This document shows positions 16,901 through 25,713 of a stretch of 64,000 nt of DNA, piece by piece. The notes below the pieces were generated by a model. That model searched no databases, was not told the origin of the DNA, and was given only the letters and a program-made list of their open reading frames with translations. Source of the DNA: Roseibaca calidilacus (lineage in GTDB: Bacteria > Pseudomonadota > Alphaproteobacteria > Rhodobacterales > Rhodobacteraceae); NCBI RefSeq assembly GCF_001517585.1, contig NZ_FBYC01000001.1, forward strand, positions 310,001-374,000, given 5' to 3'. The position numbers and the translations under genes were made by a program. Numbering within the stretch: position 1 is the stretch's first letter; each line of letters opens with the position of its first letter.

Positions 16901-17740
16901 TCACGCTTGCGCGACAGCATCGGCCTGCGCGGCTTCCCAGCCCAGCATGGCGCGTTTGCGCGTCAGCCCCCAATGATACCCGCCAAGTGCTCCGCTGCCT
17001 TGCAGCACGCGGTGGCAGGGAATGACAAAACCCAGCGGGTTGCGCCCCACCGCCGTGCCCACCGCGCGCGCGGCACGTTCCGAACAGACGGTTTTTGCGA
17101 CCTCGCCATAGCTGGTGACATGACCGGGCGGCACCTGCAACAAGGCTTCCCAGACCTTTATCTGAAAGGGCGTGCCGATCATGTGCAATTGCGCCGTTCC
17201 TTTGCGGGCAAAGGCCACATCAACATGTGGCGCGGCTGCCGCCGGATCGGCCCTATAGCGCGCTTTTGGCCAGCGTCGGGTCATGTCAGCCAGGGCCGAC
17301 ATGTCGTCGCAGTTTTCGGCAAAGGCCAGCCCGCACAGGCCGCGATCCGTTGCAAGCCCCAAGGCCGGTCCGAAGGGGCTGTCGAACCAGCCATAGTGTA
17401 TCTCCAGACCCTCGCCGCGCTTGGCATAATCACCGGGGGTCATTCCTTCCCAGCGCAGGAACAGATCATGCAGCCGCGCTTGCCCGGACAGGCCAAGCTG
17501 CAAGGCGGTGTCGAACGTCGAAAACCGCGCCGCAAGCAACTGCCGTGCATGGCCCAGCGTCAGGTATTGCTGGTAGCGTTTGGGCGAAACCCCGGCCCAA
17601 GCACTGAACACCCGCTGAAAATGCGCGGCGCTCAGGCCAAGCTCTGCTGCCAGATCGTCCAGACTGCGCGCGGTGCCGCCCGGCGCGTCAATCAGCGCAA
17701 TCGCCCGCGCGATCAGCTTGTAATGATAACTTTGGTCCAT
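16901..17740 (-). CDS. AraC-type HTH / methylated-DNA-cysteine methyltransferase fusion (Ada-like)
   Basis: Protein of 279 residues joining an AraC helix-turn-helix (about residues 28-108, with LAAELGLSAAHFQRVFSAWAG) to an O6-alkylguanine DNA alkyltransferase domain (about 190-270). The acceptor is Cys242 in VIPCHRV, and GTPFQIKVWEAL and VTSYGEVA are conserved. The N-terminal zinc domain of E. coli Ada is missing, so it cannot sense methylphosphotriesters the same way; many alphaproteobacteria carry this two-domain form. It is divergent from an MFS gene. Confidence 0.92.
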   Translation of the reverse strand: MDQSYHYKLIARAIALIDAPGGTARSLDDLAAELGLSAAHFQRVFSAWAGVSPKRYQQYLTLGHARQLLAARFSTFDTALQLGLSGQARLHDLFLRWEGMTPGDYAKRGEGLEIHYGWFDSPFGPALGLATDRGLCGLAFAENCDDMSALADMTRRWPKARYRADPAAAAPHVDVAFARKGTAQLHMIGTPFQIKVWEALLQVPPGHVTSYGEVAKTVCSERAARAVGTAVGRNPLGFVIPCHRVLQGSGALGGYHWGLTRKRAMLGWEAAQADAVAQA

Positions 17741-17866
17741 GGCGTGCCTTTCCTTGCCCAAGCCATAGCGCGCGCTGGAAAAATCTGCACCCCGAAAGCT
17801 GCGCATTGCACGTGCTTCACAAGTTCACTACAGCTTGCCGCAACCATGTGAGGAGGAGGGCCCCGC

Positions 17867-19030
17867 GTGAAACTTGGACTTGCCTGTCTTGTGCTGGGCT
17901 ATCTGCTCAGCCAGTTCTATCGTGCGTTTCTGGCGGTTCTGGCCGGACCTTTGACGCAGGATCTGGCTGTGACCCCCGATGATCTGGCGCTGTCCTCTGG
18001 TCTGTGGTTCTTGGTCTTTGCCGCAGCGCAGATTCCGCTGGGCATGGCGCTGGACCAGATTGGTCCGCGCCGCACGACCGCGCTGATGCTGGGGCTTGGC
18101 GGGACCGGGGGCGCGGCCCTATTCGCCTTGGCGCAAAATGCCACGCATATCCATCTGGCGATGATGCTGCTGGGCGTGGGCTGCGCGCCGGTGCTGATGG
18201 CGTCCTATTACATCTTTGCGCGCAGCTTTGCCCCGGCGGTCTTTGCCACGCTGGCGGGGGCGGTCATTGGCCTTGGGTCACTGGGCAATATTCTGGGCGC
18301 ATGGCCCTTGGCTTGGGCATCAGAGGTCTATGGCTGGCGCATGGCGCTGTGGGTCATGGCGGGGATCACGGCCTTGGTTGCCACGGTCTTGTGGGTGGTC
18401 ATCCCCGACCCGCCCCGCGCCGAAGCGCCCCAAGGCACCAAAGCCCGCCTGCGCGACGTGCTGCGCATTCGTGCGCTGTGGTGGATGATGCCGCTTTTGT
18501 TCGTCAATTACGCGCCAGCGGCAGGGCTGCGCGGGTTGTGGGTTGGTCCCTATATGACCGATACTTTCGGGGCCGATGCCAATCTTGTCGGGCAGGCAAC
18601 GCTGGTCATGGCGTTTGCCATGATCGCAGGCAATTTTGCCTATGGCCCGCTGGACCGGCTGTTTGGCACGCGCAAATGGGTTATACTTGGTGGCAACTTG
18701 TTGGGGGCGGCGGCACTTGCAGTGCTGGCCATCGCGCCTGCCCTTGGGTTCTGGCCCAGTGCCATGTTGCTGGCGGCGGTGGGGTTCTTTGGCGCGTCTT
18801 TTCCCATGCTCATGGCGCATGGCCGCAGCTTCATCCCCGCGCATCTGACGGGGCGGGGGGTGACGCTGATAAACCTGTTCTCCATTGGCGGGGTCGGGTT
18901 GTTGCAGGTGGCCAGCGGGCATCTGCACCGAATGGGCGACGGGTCTTACAGCTTGCTGTTCGGGTTCTTCGCGCTGCTGCTTTTGGCGGGCTGCGCGGTC
19001 TACTTGTTCGCCACGGACCGGACGGATTAA
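17867..19030 (+). CDS. MFS transporter
   Basis: Major facilitator of 387 residues with about twelve hydrophobic segments. [19 protein letters not shown] around residue 60 is the inter-helix 2-3 loop motif, and [19 protein letters not shown] in the second half is its counterpart. A strong ribosome site (AGGAGGAGGG) precedes the GTG at 17867. The last four bases overlap the convergent fmt gene. Substrate unknown; the nearest relatives I recall are nitrate/nitrite or uncharacterised carriers, which is not enough for a call. Confidence 0.85.
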   Translation: MKLGLACLVLGYLLSQFYRAFLAVLAGPLTQDLAVTPDDLALSSGLWFLVFAAAQIPLGMALDQIGPRRTTALMLGLGGTGGAALFALAQNATHIHLAMMLLGVGCAPVLMASYYIFARSFAPAVFATLAGAVIGLGSLGNILGAWPLAWASEVYGWRMALWVMAGITALVATVLWVVIPDPPRAEAPQGTKARLRDVLRIRALWWMMPLLFVNYAPAAGLRGLWVGPYMTDTFGADANLVGQATLVMAFAMIAGNFAYGPLDRLFGTRKWVILGGNLLGAAALAVLAIAPALGFWPSAMLLAAVGFFGASFPMLMAHGRSFIPAHLTGRGVTLINLFSIGGVGLLQVASGHLHRMGDGSYSLLFGFFALLLLAGCAVYLFATDRTD

Positions 19031-19932
19031 CCGCCCAGAACCGTGCCCGGCGCAAAGCGGTGACCGTTCAGGAAGGCTTCGGCGTCGCTCGCGCGCTTGC
19101 CTTCGCGCTGTACGGTCAATACTTGCACGGCCCCGGTGCCGCAGGCAATGGTCAACCCGTCCAGCACTTCGCCGGGCGCGCCATTGCCCGCGACAGCGCG
19201 GGCATCCAGCAGCTTCAGCCGCCCCGCTGGGCTGTCGCACCACGCGCCCGGAAAGGGAGAGAGCGCCCTGATCTGCCGCGCCACACCCTCTGCGGGCTGC
19301 GCCCAGTCAATCCGCGCTTCGGATTTGTCGATTTTCTCGGCATAGGTCACGCCGACCGTGGGTTGTGGGTGCGGCACAAGGCTATTCAACTGCGACAGCG
19401 CCTGCATGATCAACCGCGCGCCCATGTCGGACAGGCGGTCATGCAGGCGCGCGGTGGTGTCGCGCTCAGTAATTGGTGTGGCCTCGCGCAGCAGAACGGG
19501 GCCAGTATCCAGCCCCGCGTCCATCTGCATGATGCATACACCCGTTTCCGCGTCCCCTGCCATGATCGCGCGGTGAATGGGGGCAGCCCCTCGCCAGCGC
19601 GGCAAAAGGCTGGCATGGATATTCAGACAGCCAAAGCGCGGCGCATCCAGCACCGCTTGCGGCAGGATCAGCCCATAGGCCACAACCACAGCGACATCGG
19701 CATTCAGCGCTGCGAACGCGGCCTGCGCCTCGGCCTCTTTCAGGCTGACCGGGTGGCGCACCAGTAGCCCCAGCGCTTCGGCGCGCGCCTGCACTGGCGA
19801 CGGGCGGTCCTTCTTGCCACGACCAGCGGGGCGGGGCGGCTGGGTATAGACGCAGCCCACCTCATGCGCAGCATGGATGGCATCCAGCGCGGGAACCGAG
19901 AAATCCGGCGTACCCATGAAGACAACTCGCAT
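19027..19932 (-). CDS. fmt: Methionyl-tRNA formyltransferase
   Basis: Formylates initiator Met-t[20 protein letters not shown] opens the enzyme, VVAYGLILP near residue 87 and the catalytic [21 protein letters not shown] near 104-126 are diagnostic, with the C-terminal OB-like domain after about residue 205. ATG 19932 (MRVVFMG) is preferred over one five codons upstream. Follows two deformylase-family genes on the same strand. Confidence 0.97.
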   Translation of the reverse strand: MRVVFMGTPDFSVPALDAIHAAHEVGCVYTQPPRPAGRGKKDRPSPVQARAEALGLLVRHPVSLKEAEAQAAFAALNADVAVVVAYGLILPQAVLDAPRFGCLNIHASLLPRWRGAAPIHRAIMAGDAETGVCIMQMDAGLDTGPVLLREATPITERDTTARLHDRLSDMGARLIMQALSQLNSLVPHPQPTVGVTYAEKIDKSEARIDWAQPAEGVARQIRALSPFPGAWCDSPAGRLKLLDARAVAGNGAPGEVLDGLTIACGTGAVQVLTVQREGKRASDAEAFLNGHRFAPGTVLGG

Positions 19933-19970
19933 CGCATCCCCCTTCATCTTGCCAAAATACTCCGGGGAGC

Positions 19971-19990
19971 GTGAGGGGCTGGCCCCTCAC
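19971..19990 (-). other. Hairpin between the deformylase-like gene and fmt
   Basis: GTGAGGGGC / GCCCCTCAC is a nine-base inverted repeat with a two-base centre, in the 73-base gap between genes. There is no T-run on either side, so it may be a processing or attenuating structure or a small repeat instead of a terminator. Confidence 0.4.
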
Positions 19991-20005
19991 TGGCACCACG
20001 GCAGC

Positions 20006-20500
20006 TTAACGCTGTTTCCCCGCGCGGCGCAGCAACATGTCGCGCTTTACCCGGCTAAGTCGGTCGAAGAACATGCGCCCGTCCAGATGGTCGATCTGGT
20101 GTTGCACGCTGGTCGCCCATAGCCCGACCATCTCGCGCTCTTCCAGCGCACCGGCCTCATTCAGAAACCGGACTGTGACGGCGCGGGGCCGCTCGACCCG
20201 CGCATGCACGCCGGGCAGGTTTGGGCTGGCTTCGTCATGCGCGCGCAGCACGGCGCTTGCGTGCAGAATCTCTGGGTTCGCCATGCGTAAGGCCTGACCG
20301 CGTGCTTCGGACGCGTCCACCACCGCCAGCCGCAGCCCCACGCCAATTTGCGGCGCGGCAAGGCCCACCCCCGGCATGGCTTCCATCGTGTCGATCATAT
20401 CGTCCCAGATGGTGCGAATCTCATCCGTGATCGCATCTACCGGGGCGGCCTTGCGGCGCAGCACCGGGTCGGGCCAAGGCAGGCAACGGCGAACCGTCAC
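20006..20500 (-). CDS. Deformylase-family protein lacking catalytic residues
   Basis: Protein of 164 residues clearly homologous to peptide deformylase: GVGLAAPQ is intact at 44-51 and the fold motifs follow in order. The other two active-site motifs are altered. The EGCLS loop, which supplies a metal-binding cysteine, is replaced by EASPNLPG (90-97) with Ser or Pro in its place, and HExxH is HQIDH (134-138), so the catalytic Glu is Gln. It should be inactive or have another role. It starts four bases inside the stop of the normal def gene. Similar degenerate copies next to def and fmt are known in relatives, to my memory. Confidence 0.88.
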   Translation of the reverse strand: MTVRRCLPWPDPVLRRKAAPVDAITDEIRTIWDDMIDTMEAMPGVGLAAPQIGVGLRLAVVDASEARGQALRMANPEILHASAVLRAHDEASPNLPGVHARVERPRAVTVRFLNEAGALEEREMVGLWATSVQHQIDHLDGRMFFDRLSRVKRDMLLRRAGKQR

Positions 20501-21018
20501 GCGCGGGCCTTTTCGCGCTTTAGCTTGACCATTTTGCGGGTAATCATCTGCCGCTTGATCGCACCCAGATGGTCGATGAACAGCTTGCCGTTCAGATGGT
20601 CCAACTCATGCTGCGCGCAGGTGGCCCATAGCCCGTCGAACTCAACCTCGTGCAGTTTGCCATCCAGCCCCAGCCAGCGCATTGTCACCAGCTTAGGACG
20701 GGTGACTTCGCCATATTGCTCTGGAATGGACAGGCAGCCTTCCTCGTAGGTGTTCATCTCGTCCGACTTGGCGATGATCTCGGGGTTGATCAACACCATC
20801 GGGTGCTTTTCGGCATCGTCCTCTTTCGCGCAATCCATGACGAAAATACGCTTCAAGACCCCGATTTGGGGGGCAGCCAGGCCCACGCCCGGCGCGTCAT
20901 ACATCGTTTCCAGCATATCCTCGGCCAGTTTGCCGATATCGGCAGTCACCTCGGACACCGGGTCGCACAGCTTTTTCAGCCGCGGGTCGGGATGGATCAG
21001 GATGGGTCGAATGCTCAT
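20497..21018 (-). CDS. def: Peptide deformylase
   Basis: Active-type PDF of 173 residues that removes the formyl group from nascent proteins. All three motifs are present: GVGLAAPQ near residue 44, EEGCLS near 92 and HELDH near 137. ATG 21018 gives MSIRPILIHPDPRL, the usual opening; the frame extends upstream to 21054 without homology. It heads the def, def-like, fmt cluster. Confidence 0.96.
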   Translation of the reverse strand: MSIRPILIHPDPRLKKLCDPVSEVTADIGKLAEDMLETMYDAPGVGLAAPQIGVLKRIFVMDCAKEDDAEKHPMVLINPEIIAKSDEMNTYEEGCLSIPEQYGEVTRPKLVTMRWLGLDGKLHEVEFDGLWATCAQHELDHLNGKLFIDHLGAIKRQMITRKMVKLKREKARA

Positions 21019-21068
21019 GGAAAGGGATTTATCGCGCGCGGGCGGGCGGGGCAAGGGTTTGGCTGCGT

Positions 21069-21123
21069 GTAACCTTGACGTTACCTGTCGAATCGCCCTA
21101 TGTTACCTTTAGGTTACTTAAAC
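21069..21123. promoter_or_regulatory. Four phased 11-bp repeats overlapping a sigma-70 promoter
   Basis: The stretch divides into five 11-base units: GTAACCTTGAC (21069), GTTACCTGTCG (21080), an unrelated unit (21091), GTTACCTTTAG (21102) and GTTACTTAAAC (21113). Each conserved unit starts with GTWAC, so the sites lie on one face of the helix. They cover TTGACG (21075-21080), an 18-base spacer and TATGTT (21099-21104), a promoter pointing to the membrane-protein gene at 21138. The XRE regulator two genes on is the likeliest binder; another regulator is possible. Confidence 0.6.
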
Positions 21124-21137
21124 GCGGAGGAAAACGC

Positions 21138-21545
21138 ATGTCCCGGAATCCTGTCGCCTTTGTCCGAATGCTGACCATGGCCAGCGCGGTGGTGCTGATC
21201 GTTGTCTCGCTTGCCGCCATCTTCGCCGGCGTCGGCCCATCGGGGCAGACTTGGGCATGGATCATCGGGGGCACGATGTTCGCGCTGTCTGTCTTGTCCT
21301 TGGTCGTGAACATGGCTTTCCCGGGCCAATCTGACTGCGCATGGGATGAGATGAACCTCGCGGCGCATCGCGCCAGCCTTGTCTTTGGCTATTGGGCCGC
21401 GCTTGCCGCTTTCCTGCTGATGCTAAGCCTTGTCCTGACAGGGTGGCTAGAGGCGCAGGCCGCGTTCTACTGGATGGGGCCGGTTCTAGGCATTGCGCCC
21501 GCGCTGCATTTCCTAGCGTCCATCCTGCGTGGCCGCGCAGATTGA
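21138..21545 (+). CDS. Four-helix membrane protein of unknown function
   Basis: Protein of 135 residues with about four hydrophobic segments (near residues 8-30, 36-57, 78-99 and 104-128) and short loops. I do not recognise a family with certainty. A small multi-pass membrane protein followed by a short XRE regulator is a recurring pairing (the DUF2178-like type), and that is what is seen here. It has a good ribosome site (GGAGG) and sits behind the 11-bp repeat promoter. Confidence 0.75.
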   Translation: MSRNPVAFVRMLTMASAVVLIVVSLAAIFAGVGPSGQTWAWIIGGTMFALSVLSLVVNMAFPGQSDCAWDEMNLAAHRASLVFGYWAALAAFLLMLSLVLTGWLEAQAAFYWMGPVLGIAPALHFLASILRGRAD

Positions 21546-21677
21546 GCCGCCCGCTTTGGAACAGTGGGAAAATGGTCCTGATCCGCAGCTTCTGCCATAT
21601 CGAAGCCAGAGGATTTGCAGTGGCGCCGCACCAAGCGGCGTATCACATGGTCATGTGGTGACAGGGACGCGGTGCCG

Positions 21678-21923
21678 ATGAGTGACGACGCGCTTTATAA
21701 CCGCCTGAAAGTGCTGCGCGCACAGCGCGGGCTGACGCAGGGCGAACTGGCCCTTGCCGTGGGCGTCAGCCGCAAGACGATCAATACCGTTGAAAACCGG
21801 GTGTTCATCCCCTCGACCATTCTGGCGTTGAAATTGGCGCGGGCACTGGACTGCCCCGTGTCAGAGCTTTTCGCGCTTGACCCTTTCGGGCCGCCCAAGG
21901 ACAGTGCCGAAAACGGAGGGTAA
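21678..21923 (+). CDS. Short XRE family (Cro/CI-type) regulator
   Basis: Single-domain HTH protein of 81 residues: LKVLRAQRGLTQGELALAVGVSRKTINTVENRVFIPSTILALKLARAL covers the whole XRE fold. YozG-like regulators of this size often control a neighbouring membrane protein. The gap from the membrane-protein gene is 132 bases and includes a CACAT-N4-ATGTG dyad (21644-21657). The following MalY gene starts three bases after its stop, so these two are co-transcribed. The frame opens at 21615, but residues before MSDDAL do not fit the family. Confidence 0.9.
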   Translation: MSDDALYNRLKVLRAQRGLTQGELALAVGVSRKTINTVENRVFIPSTILALKLARALDCPVSELFALDPFGPPKDSAENGG

Positions 21924-21926
21924 TCC

Positions 21927-23099
21927 ATGACTTTCGACGAGATCATCGACCGGCGCGGCACGCATTGTTCCAAATGGGATATGATGCAGCCGCTTTACGG
22001 CGTGTCCCCGGATGACGGCTTGGCGATGTGGGTCGCGGATATGGATTTCCGCCCGCCCCAAGCGGTGCAAGACGTGCTGCAAGCCATGCTGGACCACGGG
22101 GTCTATGGCTATTACGGCGATGACAGCGCTTACCGGTCCGCGATCTGCTGGTGGATGGAGCACCGCCATGGCTGGCAGGTGGACCCTGCGCATATCTCGA
22201 CCACGCATGGGTTGGTCAATGCGGTGGGTCTGTGCCTGCACACATGGACCGCACCGGGCGATGGGGTGATGCTGTTCACGCCGGTGTATCACGCCTTCGC
22301 GCGGGTCATCCATGCAGCCGGGCGGCGGGTTGTCGAATGCCCCATGGCCGAAGCTGACGGGCTGTACCAGATGGATATGGACGCCGCCGAGGCGCTGGTC
22401 GATGACAGCACCCGCATGGTCATCCTATGCTCGCCGCATAACCCCGGTGGGCGGGTCTGGTCGGTGGAAGAACTGCGCGCGGTGGCCGCGTTTTGCGCGC
22501 GGCATGATCTGCTTCTGATCTCGGACGAGATTCATCATGATCTGGTCATGCCCGGCCATACGCACACGGTCATGCCCTTGGCCGCGCCAGAGCATATGGA
22601 CCGGGTGGTTATGCTGACCGCCCCGTCCAAGACATTCAACATTGCAGGCACGCATTGCGGGCAGGTCATTATCCCCGATGACCGGTTGCGCGCGCAATTC
22701 GCCGCCACGCTTGGCGCTATGGGCATTTCTGGCAACAGCTTTGGCTTTCATGCCGTGACCGCCGCCTATTCGCCGCAAGGGGCGCAATGGGTCGATGCGC
22801 TGGTCGCCTATCTGGATGAAAATCGCCGCCTGTTCGACGCGGGCGTGAACGCCATTCCCGGTCTGCGGTCCATGCCGTTGCAATCGACCTACCTAGCTTG
22901 GGTGGATTTTTCCGGCACAGGCATGGACATGGCAGAGTTCACAACACGGGTGGAACGCGACGCGAAGATCGTCGCCAACCATGGGCCGACATTCGGCACC
23001 GGTGGCGCGAATTACCTGCGCTTCAACCTTGGCGCGCCGCGTTCGGTGATGACCGATGCCGTGGCGCGGCTGCAACGCGCCTTTGGCGATCTGCAATGA
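21927..23099 (+). CDS. MalY/PatB family pyridoxal-phosphate C-S lyase
   Basis: Fold-type I PLP enzyme of 390 residues. It has the opening RRGTHCSKWD, WVADMDFRPP, the CSPHNPGGRVW segment, SDEIHHDL near residue 197 and the PLP lysine in TAPSKTFNIAG near 231. The PatB branch cleaves cystathionine or cysteine conjugates giving homocysteine or a thiol, pyruvate and ammonia. Tightly coupled to the XRE gene upstream. Confidence 0.92.
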   Translation: MTFDEIIDRRGTHCSKWDMMQPLYGVSPDDGLAMWVADMDFRPPQAVQDVLQAMLDHGVYGYYGDDSAYRSAICWWMEHRHGWQVDPAHISTTHGLVNAVGLCLHTWTAPGDGVMLFTPVYHAFARVIHAAGRRVVECPMAEADGLYQMDMDAAEALVDDSTRMVILCSPHNPGGRVWSVEELRAVAAFCARHDLLLISDEIHHDLVMPGHTHTVMPLAAPEHMDRVVMLTAPSKTFNIAGTHCGQVIIPDDRLRAQFAATLGAMGISGNSFGFHAVTAAYSPQGAQWVDALVAYLDENRRLFDAGVNAIPGLRSMPLQSTYLAWVDFSGTGMDMAEFTTRVERDAKIVANHGPTFGTGGANYLRFNLGAPRSVMTDAVARLQRAFGDLQ

Positions 23100-23103
23100 A
23101 ACG

Positions 23104-23117
23104 GGGCCGCAAGGCCC
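23104..23117. terminator. GNRA-loop hairpin between convergent genes
   Basis: GGGCC-GCAA-GGCCC, a five-base stem with a stable tetraloop, in the 31-base gap between the MalY-type gene and the MBL gene. There is no T-run, so its terminator role is doubtful. Confidence 0.3.
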
Positions 23118-23130
23118 GGCCTCAGTCACC

Positions 23131-24057
23131 TTACCCCATCAACTGACCCGATTCCGGCACCCAACGGAATTCGGCACCGTCGCGGCCAGCATCCACATAC
23201 CCCACAGCCGGAAAGGGCATGTGATAGCCGATGGCCGGAACCCGGTCGGCGGCGATCATACCCAGCACGCGGCGGCGGCTTTCGGCGGCCTGCGCCTTGT
23301 CGGCGTCAAAGCGCACTTCCCAATCGGGGCGCGCCAGCGACCAGACGGGGTGGTTGGCAAGGTCCGCGAAAATGACCAGCCCCGCCCCGTCGCTGTCCAG
23401 CCGGTAAACCATATGCCCCGGCGTGTGCCCAAAGGCCGCCATACCGGTAATGCCCGTCACCACGTCATCGCCATCGCCGATGAAGGTCATCATCTCGGCC
23501 ATGGGGCGCACATTGGCGTCAAAGCCTTCGTTGCCCGCGGCGGCCCAATGGTCGAATTCCGCCTGCCCGGTGACGTAGCGCGCATTGGGGAAGGTCGCGG
23601 CCCCATCTGTCATCATGCCGCCAATGTGGTCGCCATGCATATGCGTCAGCACCACGATGTCGATCTGGTCGGGCGTGTAGCCCGCACTTGCCAGCGCTTC
23701 GGTCATTGCAGGACCGTTCAGGCCGGTGTCGAACAGCACCAGTTGGGACCCGGTATTGACCACGGTGGGCGTGAAGAAGAACTGCGACACATCCGTAGAC
23801 AGGAAATTCGCGCGGCTGACCTCGGCAAATTCCTCTGCCGAGGCGTCCATCCCGAAAATCCCTTGCGGGTTTTCGCGCGGGGTGGTGCCGGCCAGAATGG
23901 TGGTCACCTCGAACCCGCCGATCATGAAGCGGCGGTGGCGTGCAAAACTTGCGCCCATCATCGGGGCTTCGGCAAGCGCGGCGCGAGGGGCGGCCAAGCC
24001 GGCCAAGGGCAGCGCGGCCCCTGCGGCCATAAGGGTGCGGCGGGTAAGCTTTGTCAT
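23131..24057 (-). CDS. MBL-fold metallo-hydrolase with Tat-like signal
   Basis: Protein of 308 residues with a twin-arginine-like leader (TRRTLMAAGAALPLAGLAAPRAALA, cleavage near residue 29). The metallo-beta-lactamase fold shows LTHMHGDHIGG near residue 142 with the HxHxDH ligands, followed by a distant His in AFGHTPGHMVYRL. The pattern is that of the lactonase/arylsulfatase-like group but the substrate is unknown. Divergent from the PaiB-type gene. Confidence 0.88.
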   Translation of the reverse strand: MTKLTRRTLMAAGAALPLAGLAAPRAALAEAPMMGASFARHRRFMIGGFEVTTILAGTTPRENPQGIFGMDASAEEFAEVSRANFLSTDVSQFFFTPTVVNTGSQLVLFDTGLNGPAMTEALASAGYTPDQIDIVVLTHMHGDHIGGMMTDGAATFPNARYVTGQAEFDHWAAAGNEGFDANVRPMAEMMTFIGDGDDVVTGITGMAAFGHTPGHMVYRLDSDGAGLVIFADLANHPVWSLARPDWEVRFDADKAQAAESRRRVLGMIAADRVPAIGYHMPFPAVGYVDAGRDGAEFRWVPESGQLMG

Positions 24058-24222
24058 GTCGTCTCCTCCAAAGGTGGGTAGCTTTGCGCCAAGACATAAC
24101 GCCGCATGGCAAAAGTCCTGTCACGCTCGCGTGATGCGTTGGTCGCGCCAAGAGCCTGAAGTTTCCGGCTTACGGGGCATGGGCGCGGGTGCTATGCAAA
24201 ACCGCACAGCAAGGGGGACCGC

Positions 24223-24855
24223 ATGTTCCAGCCGCAGATGTTTCACGAAACCCGGCCAGAGGTGATGCATGACCTGATGCGCGCGCACCCGTTCGCGGCG
24301 TTGGTCACAGATGCTTTGGGCCAGATCACCGCCGATCATGTGCCTTTGGTGCTGCATCCCAAGGCAGGCGAGTATGGCGCGCTGCATGGTCATATCGCCC
24401 ATGGCAACCCGTTATTTCGTATTACGACCGGGCCAATTTCGGCAATGGCAATCTTTCAGGGGCCGCAGGGCTATGTCACGCCGTCTTGGTATCCGTCCAA
24501 GCGCGAACACGGCAAGGTGGTGCCAACATGGAACTACGTCATCGTCCATGCGCGCGGCATCTTGCGGTTCCAACAAGACCCGGATTGGCTGATGCAGCAT
24601 TTGCACGACCTGACACACGCCCATGAAAGCCATCGTCCGGTGCCGTGGCAGGTCTCTGATGCGCCGGCAGAGTTCATGCAGCGGCAATTGCGCGGGCTGG
24701 TCGGGTTCGAGTTGACGATCACAGAGCTGTCGGGCGTCTGGAAGGTTAGCCAGAACAAGACAGAGGCAGACCTTGCAGGCGTGCGCGACGGGCTAAATGC
24801 CGAAGGGCGGGCCGACCTGTCGCAACTTGTGGCCGACCGCGCGCGCGACCAGTGA
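24223..24855 (+). CDS. PaiB family FMN-binding protein
   Basis: Protein of 210 residues. [38 protein letters not shown] near residue 64 and the [27 protein letters not shown] segment near 85-115 are the signature of the PaiB family, named as a transcriptional regulator of sporulation genes in Bacillus but looking like a flavin-binding split-barrel protein. Its role in alphaproteobacteria is unclear. pdxJ follows 13 bases after its stop. Confidence 0.9.
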   Translation: MFQPQMFHETRPEVMHDLMRAHPFAALVTDALGQITADHVPLVLHPKAGEYGALHGHIAHGNPLFRITTGPISAMAIFQGPQGYVTPSWYPSKREHGKVVPTWNYVIVHARGILRFQQDPDWLMQHLHDLTHAHESHRPVPWQVSDAPAEFMQRQLRGLVGFELTITELSGVWKVSQNKTEADLAGVRDGLNAEGRADLSQLVADRARDQ

Positions 24856-24868
24856 AAGGGACTACGCC

Positions 24869-25627
24869 ATGCCAACCTTGCTGTCCGTCAACCTGAACGT
24901 GGCCGCTTTGCTGCGCAACCGGCGCGATCACCCATGGCCCAGCGTTGTGGGTTTGGGCCGCATCGCGCTGGCCGCCGGGGCGGCAGGGCTGACCGTGCAT
25001 CCCCGCCCGGACGAACGCCACACCCGCGCGAGCGACGTGCAGGATCTGCGCGCATTGATCGACAGCGAATTCCCCGACCGCGAATTGAACGTTGAAGGCT
25101 ACCCCGACGCCCGGTTTCTGGACCTTGCCGCCACCGTGCGCGCGGAGCAGGTTACGCTTGTGCCTGACGACCCCGCGCAGGCAACCAGCGACCACGGCTG
25201 GGATTTTGCCAAGGATGGCGTTTGGCTAGCCGATATTGTGGGCGGACTGAAGGCACGCCGCCAACGCGTGTCGCTGTTTGCCGACCCCGATGCCCGCCAG
25301 ATGGAAGCTGCCGCCGCGACCGGAACCCACCGGGTAGAGCTTTACACCGGCCCATACGGTGCTGCGCATTCCGACCCGGCGGCGTGTGAGCGCGCCCTGA
25401 CCGATCTGGCCCAAGCCGCAACTGAAGCCACGCTGCTGGGCTTGGCGGTCAATGCGGGCCATGATCTGACGGTGCCGAATTTGGCTGTCTTAGTGGCGCA
25501 TGTGCCGCAGATTGCAGAGGTCTCTATCGGACATGCGCTGTTTTGTGATGCGCTGACCTATGGGATGGACGCCACCGTGCGGCGCTATCTTGCGGCCTGC
25601 AACGGCACAGCGCCCGATCAAACCTAG
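24869..25627 (+). CDS. pdxJ: Pyridoxine 5'-phosphate synthase, divergent
   Basis: TIM-barrel enzyme of 252 residues that condenses 1-deoxyxylulose 5-phosphate with aminoacetone phosphate in vitamin B6 synthesis. [13 protein letters not shown] near residue 39, [16 protein letters not shown] and [11 protein letters not shown] are all PdxJ motifs. The loop usually written GHGLNYHNV reads GHDLTVPNL, and the segment after the IGHA motif is also unusual, so this may be a diverged paralogue. The start at 24869 follows a weak ribosome site; the frame opens earlier inside the PaiB gene. Confidence 0.85.
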   Translation: MPTLLSVNLNVAALLRNRRDHPWPSVVGLGRIALAAGAAGLTVHPRPDERHTRASDVQDLRALIDSEFPDRELNVEGYPDARFLDLAATVRAEQVTLVPDDPAQATSDHGWDFAKDGVWLADIVGGLKARRQRVSLFADPDARQMEAAAATGTHRVELYTGPYGAAHSDPAACERALTDLAQAATEATLLGLAVNAGHDLTVPNLAVLVAHVPQIAEVSIGHALFCDALTYGMDATVRRYLAACNGTAPDQT

Positions 25628-25713
25628 CGCCTGCACAAGGCCTGCGCATTCGTGCAGGTTGGCCTCGGCCTCTTTGCGCCTTAGCTGTCAGGAAGCAGGA
25701 AAAGGAGGAAGTA

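Noticed and set aside
24239-24252. parS-like sequence TGTTTCACGAAACC
   Set aside because: The central palindrome is two bases short, and it lies inside the PaiB-type coding region; unlikely to bind ParB.
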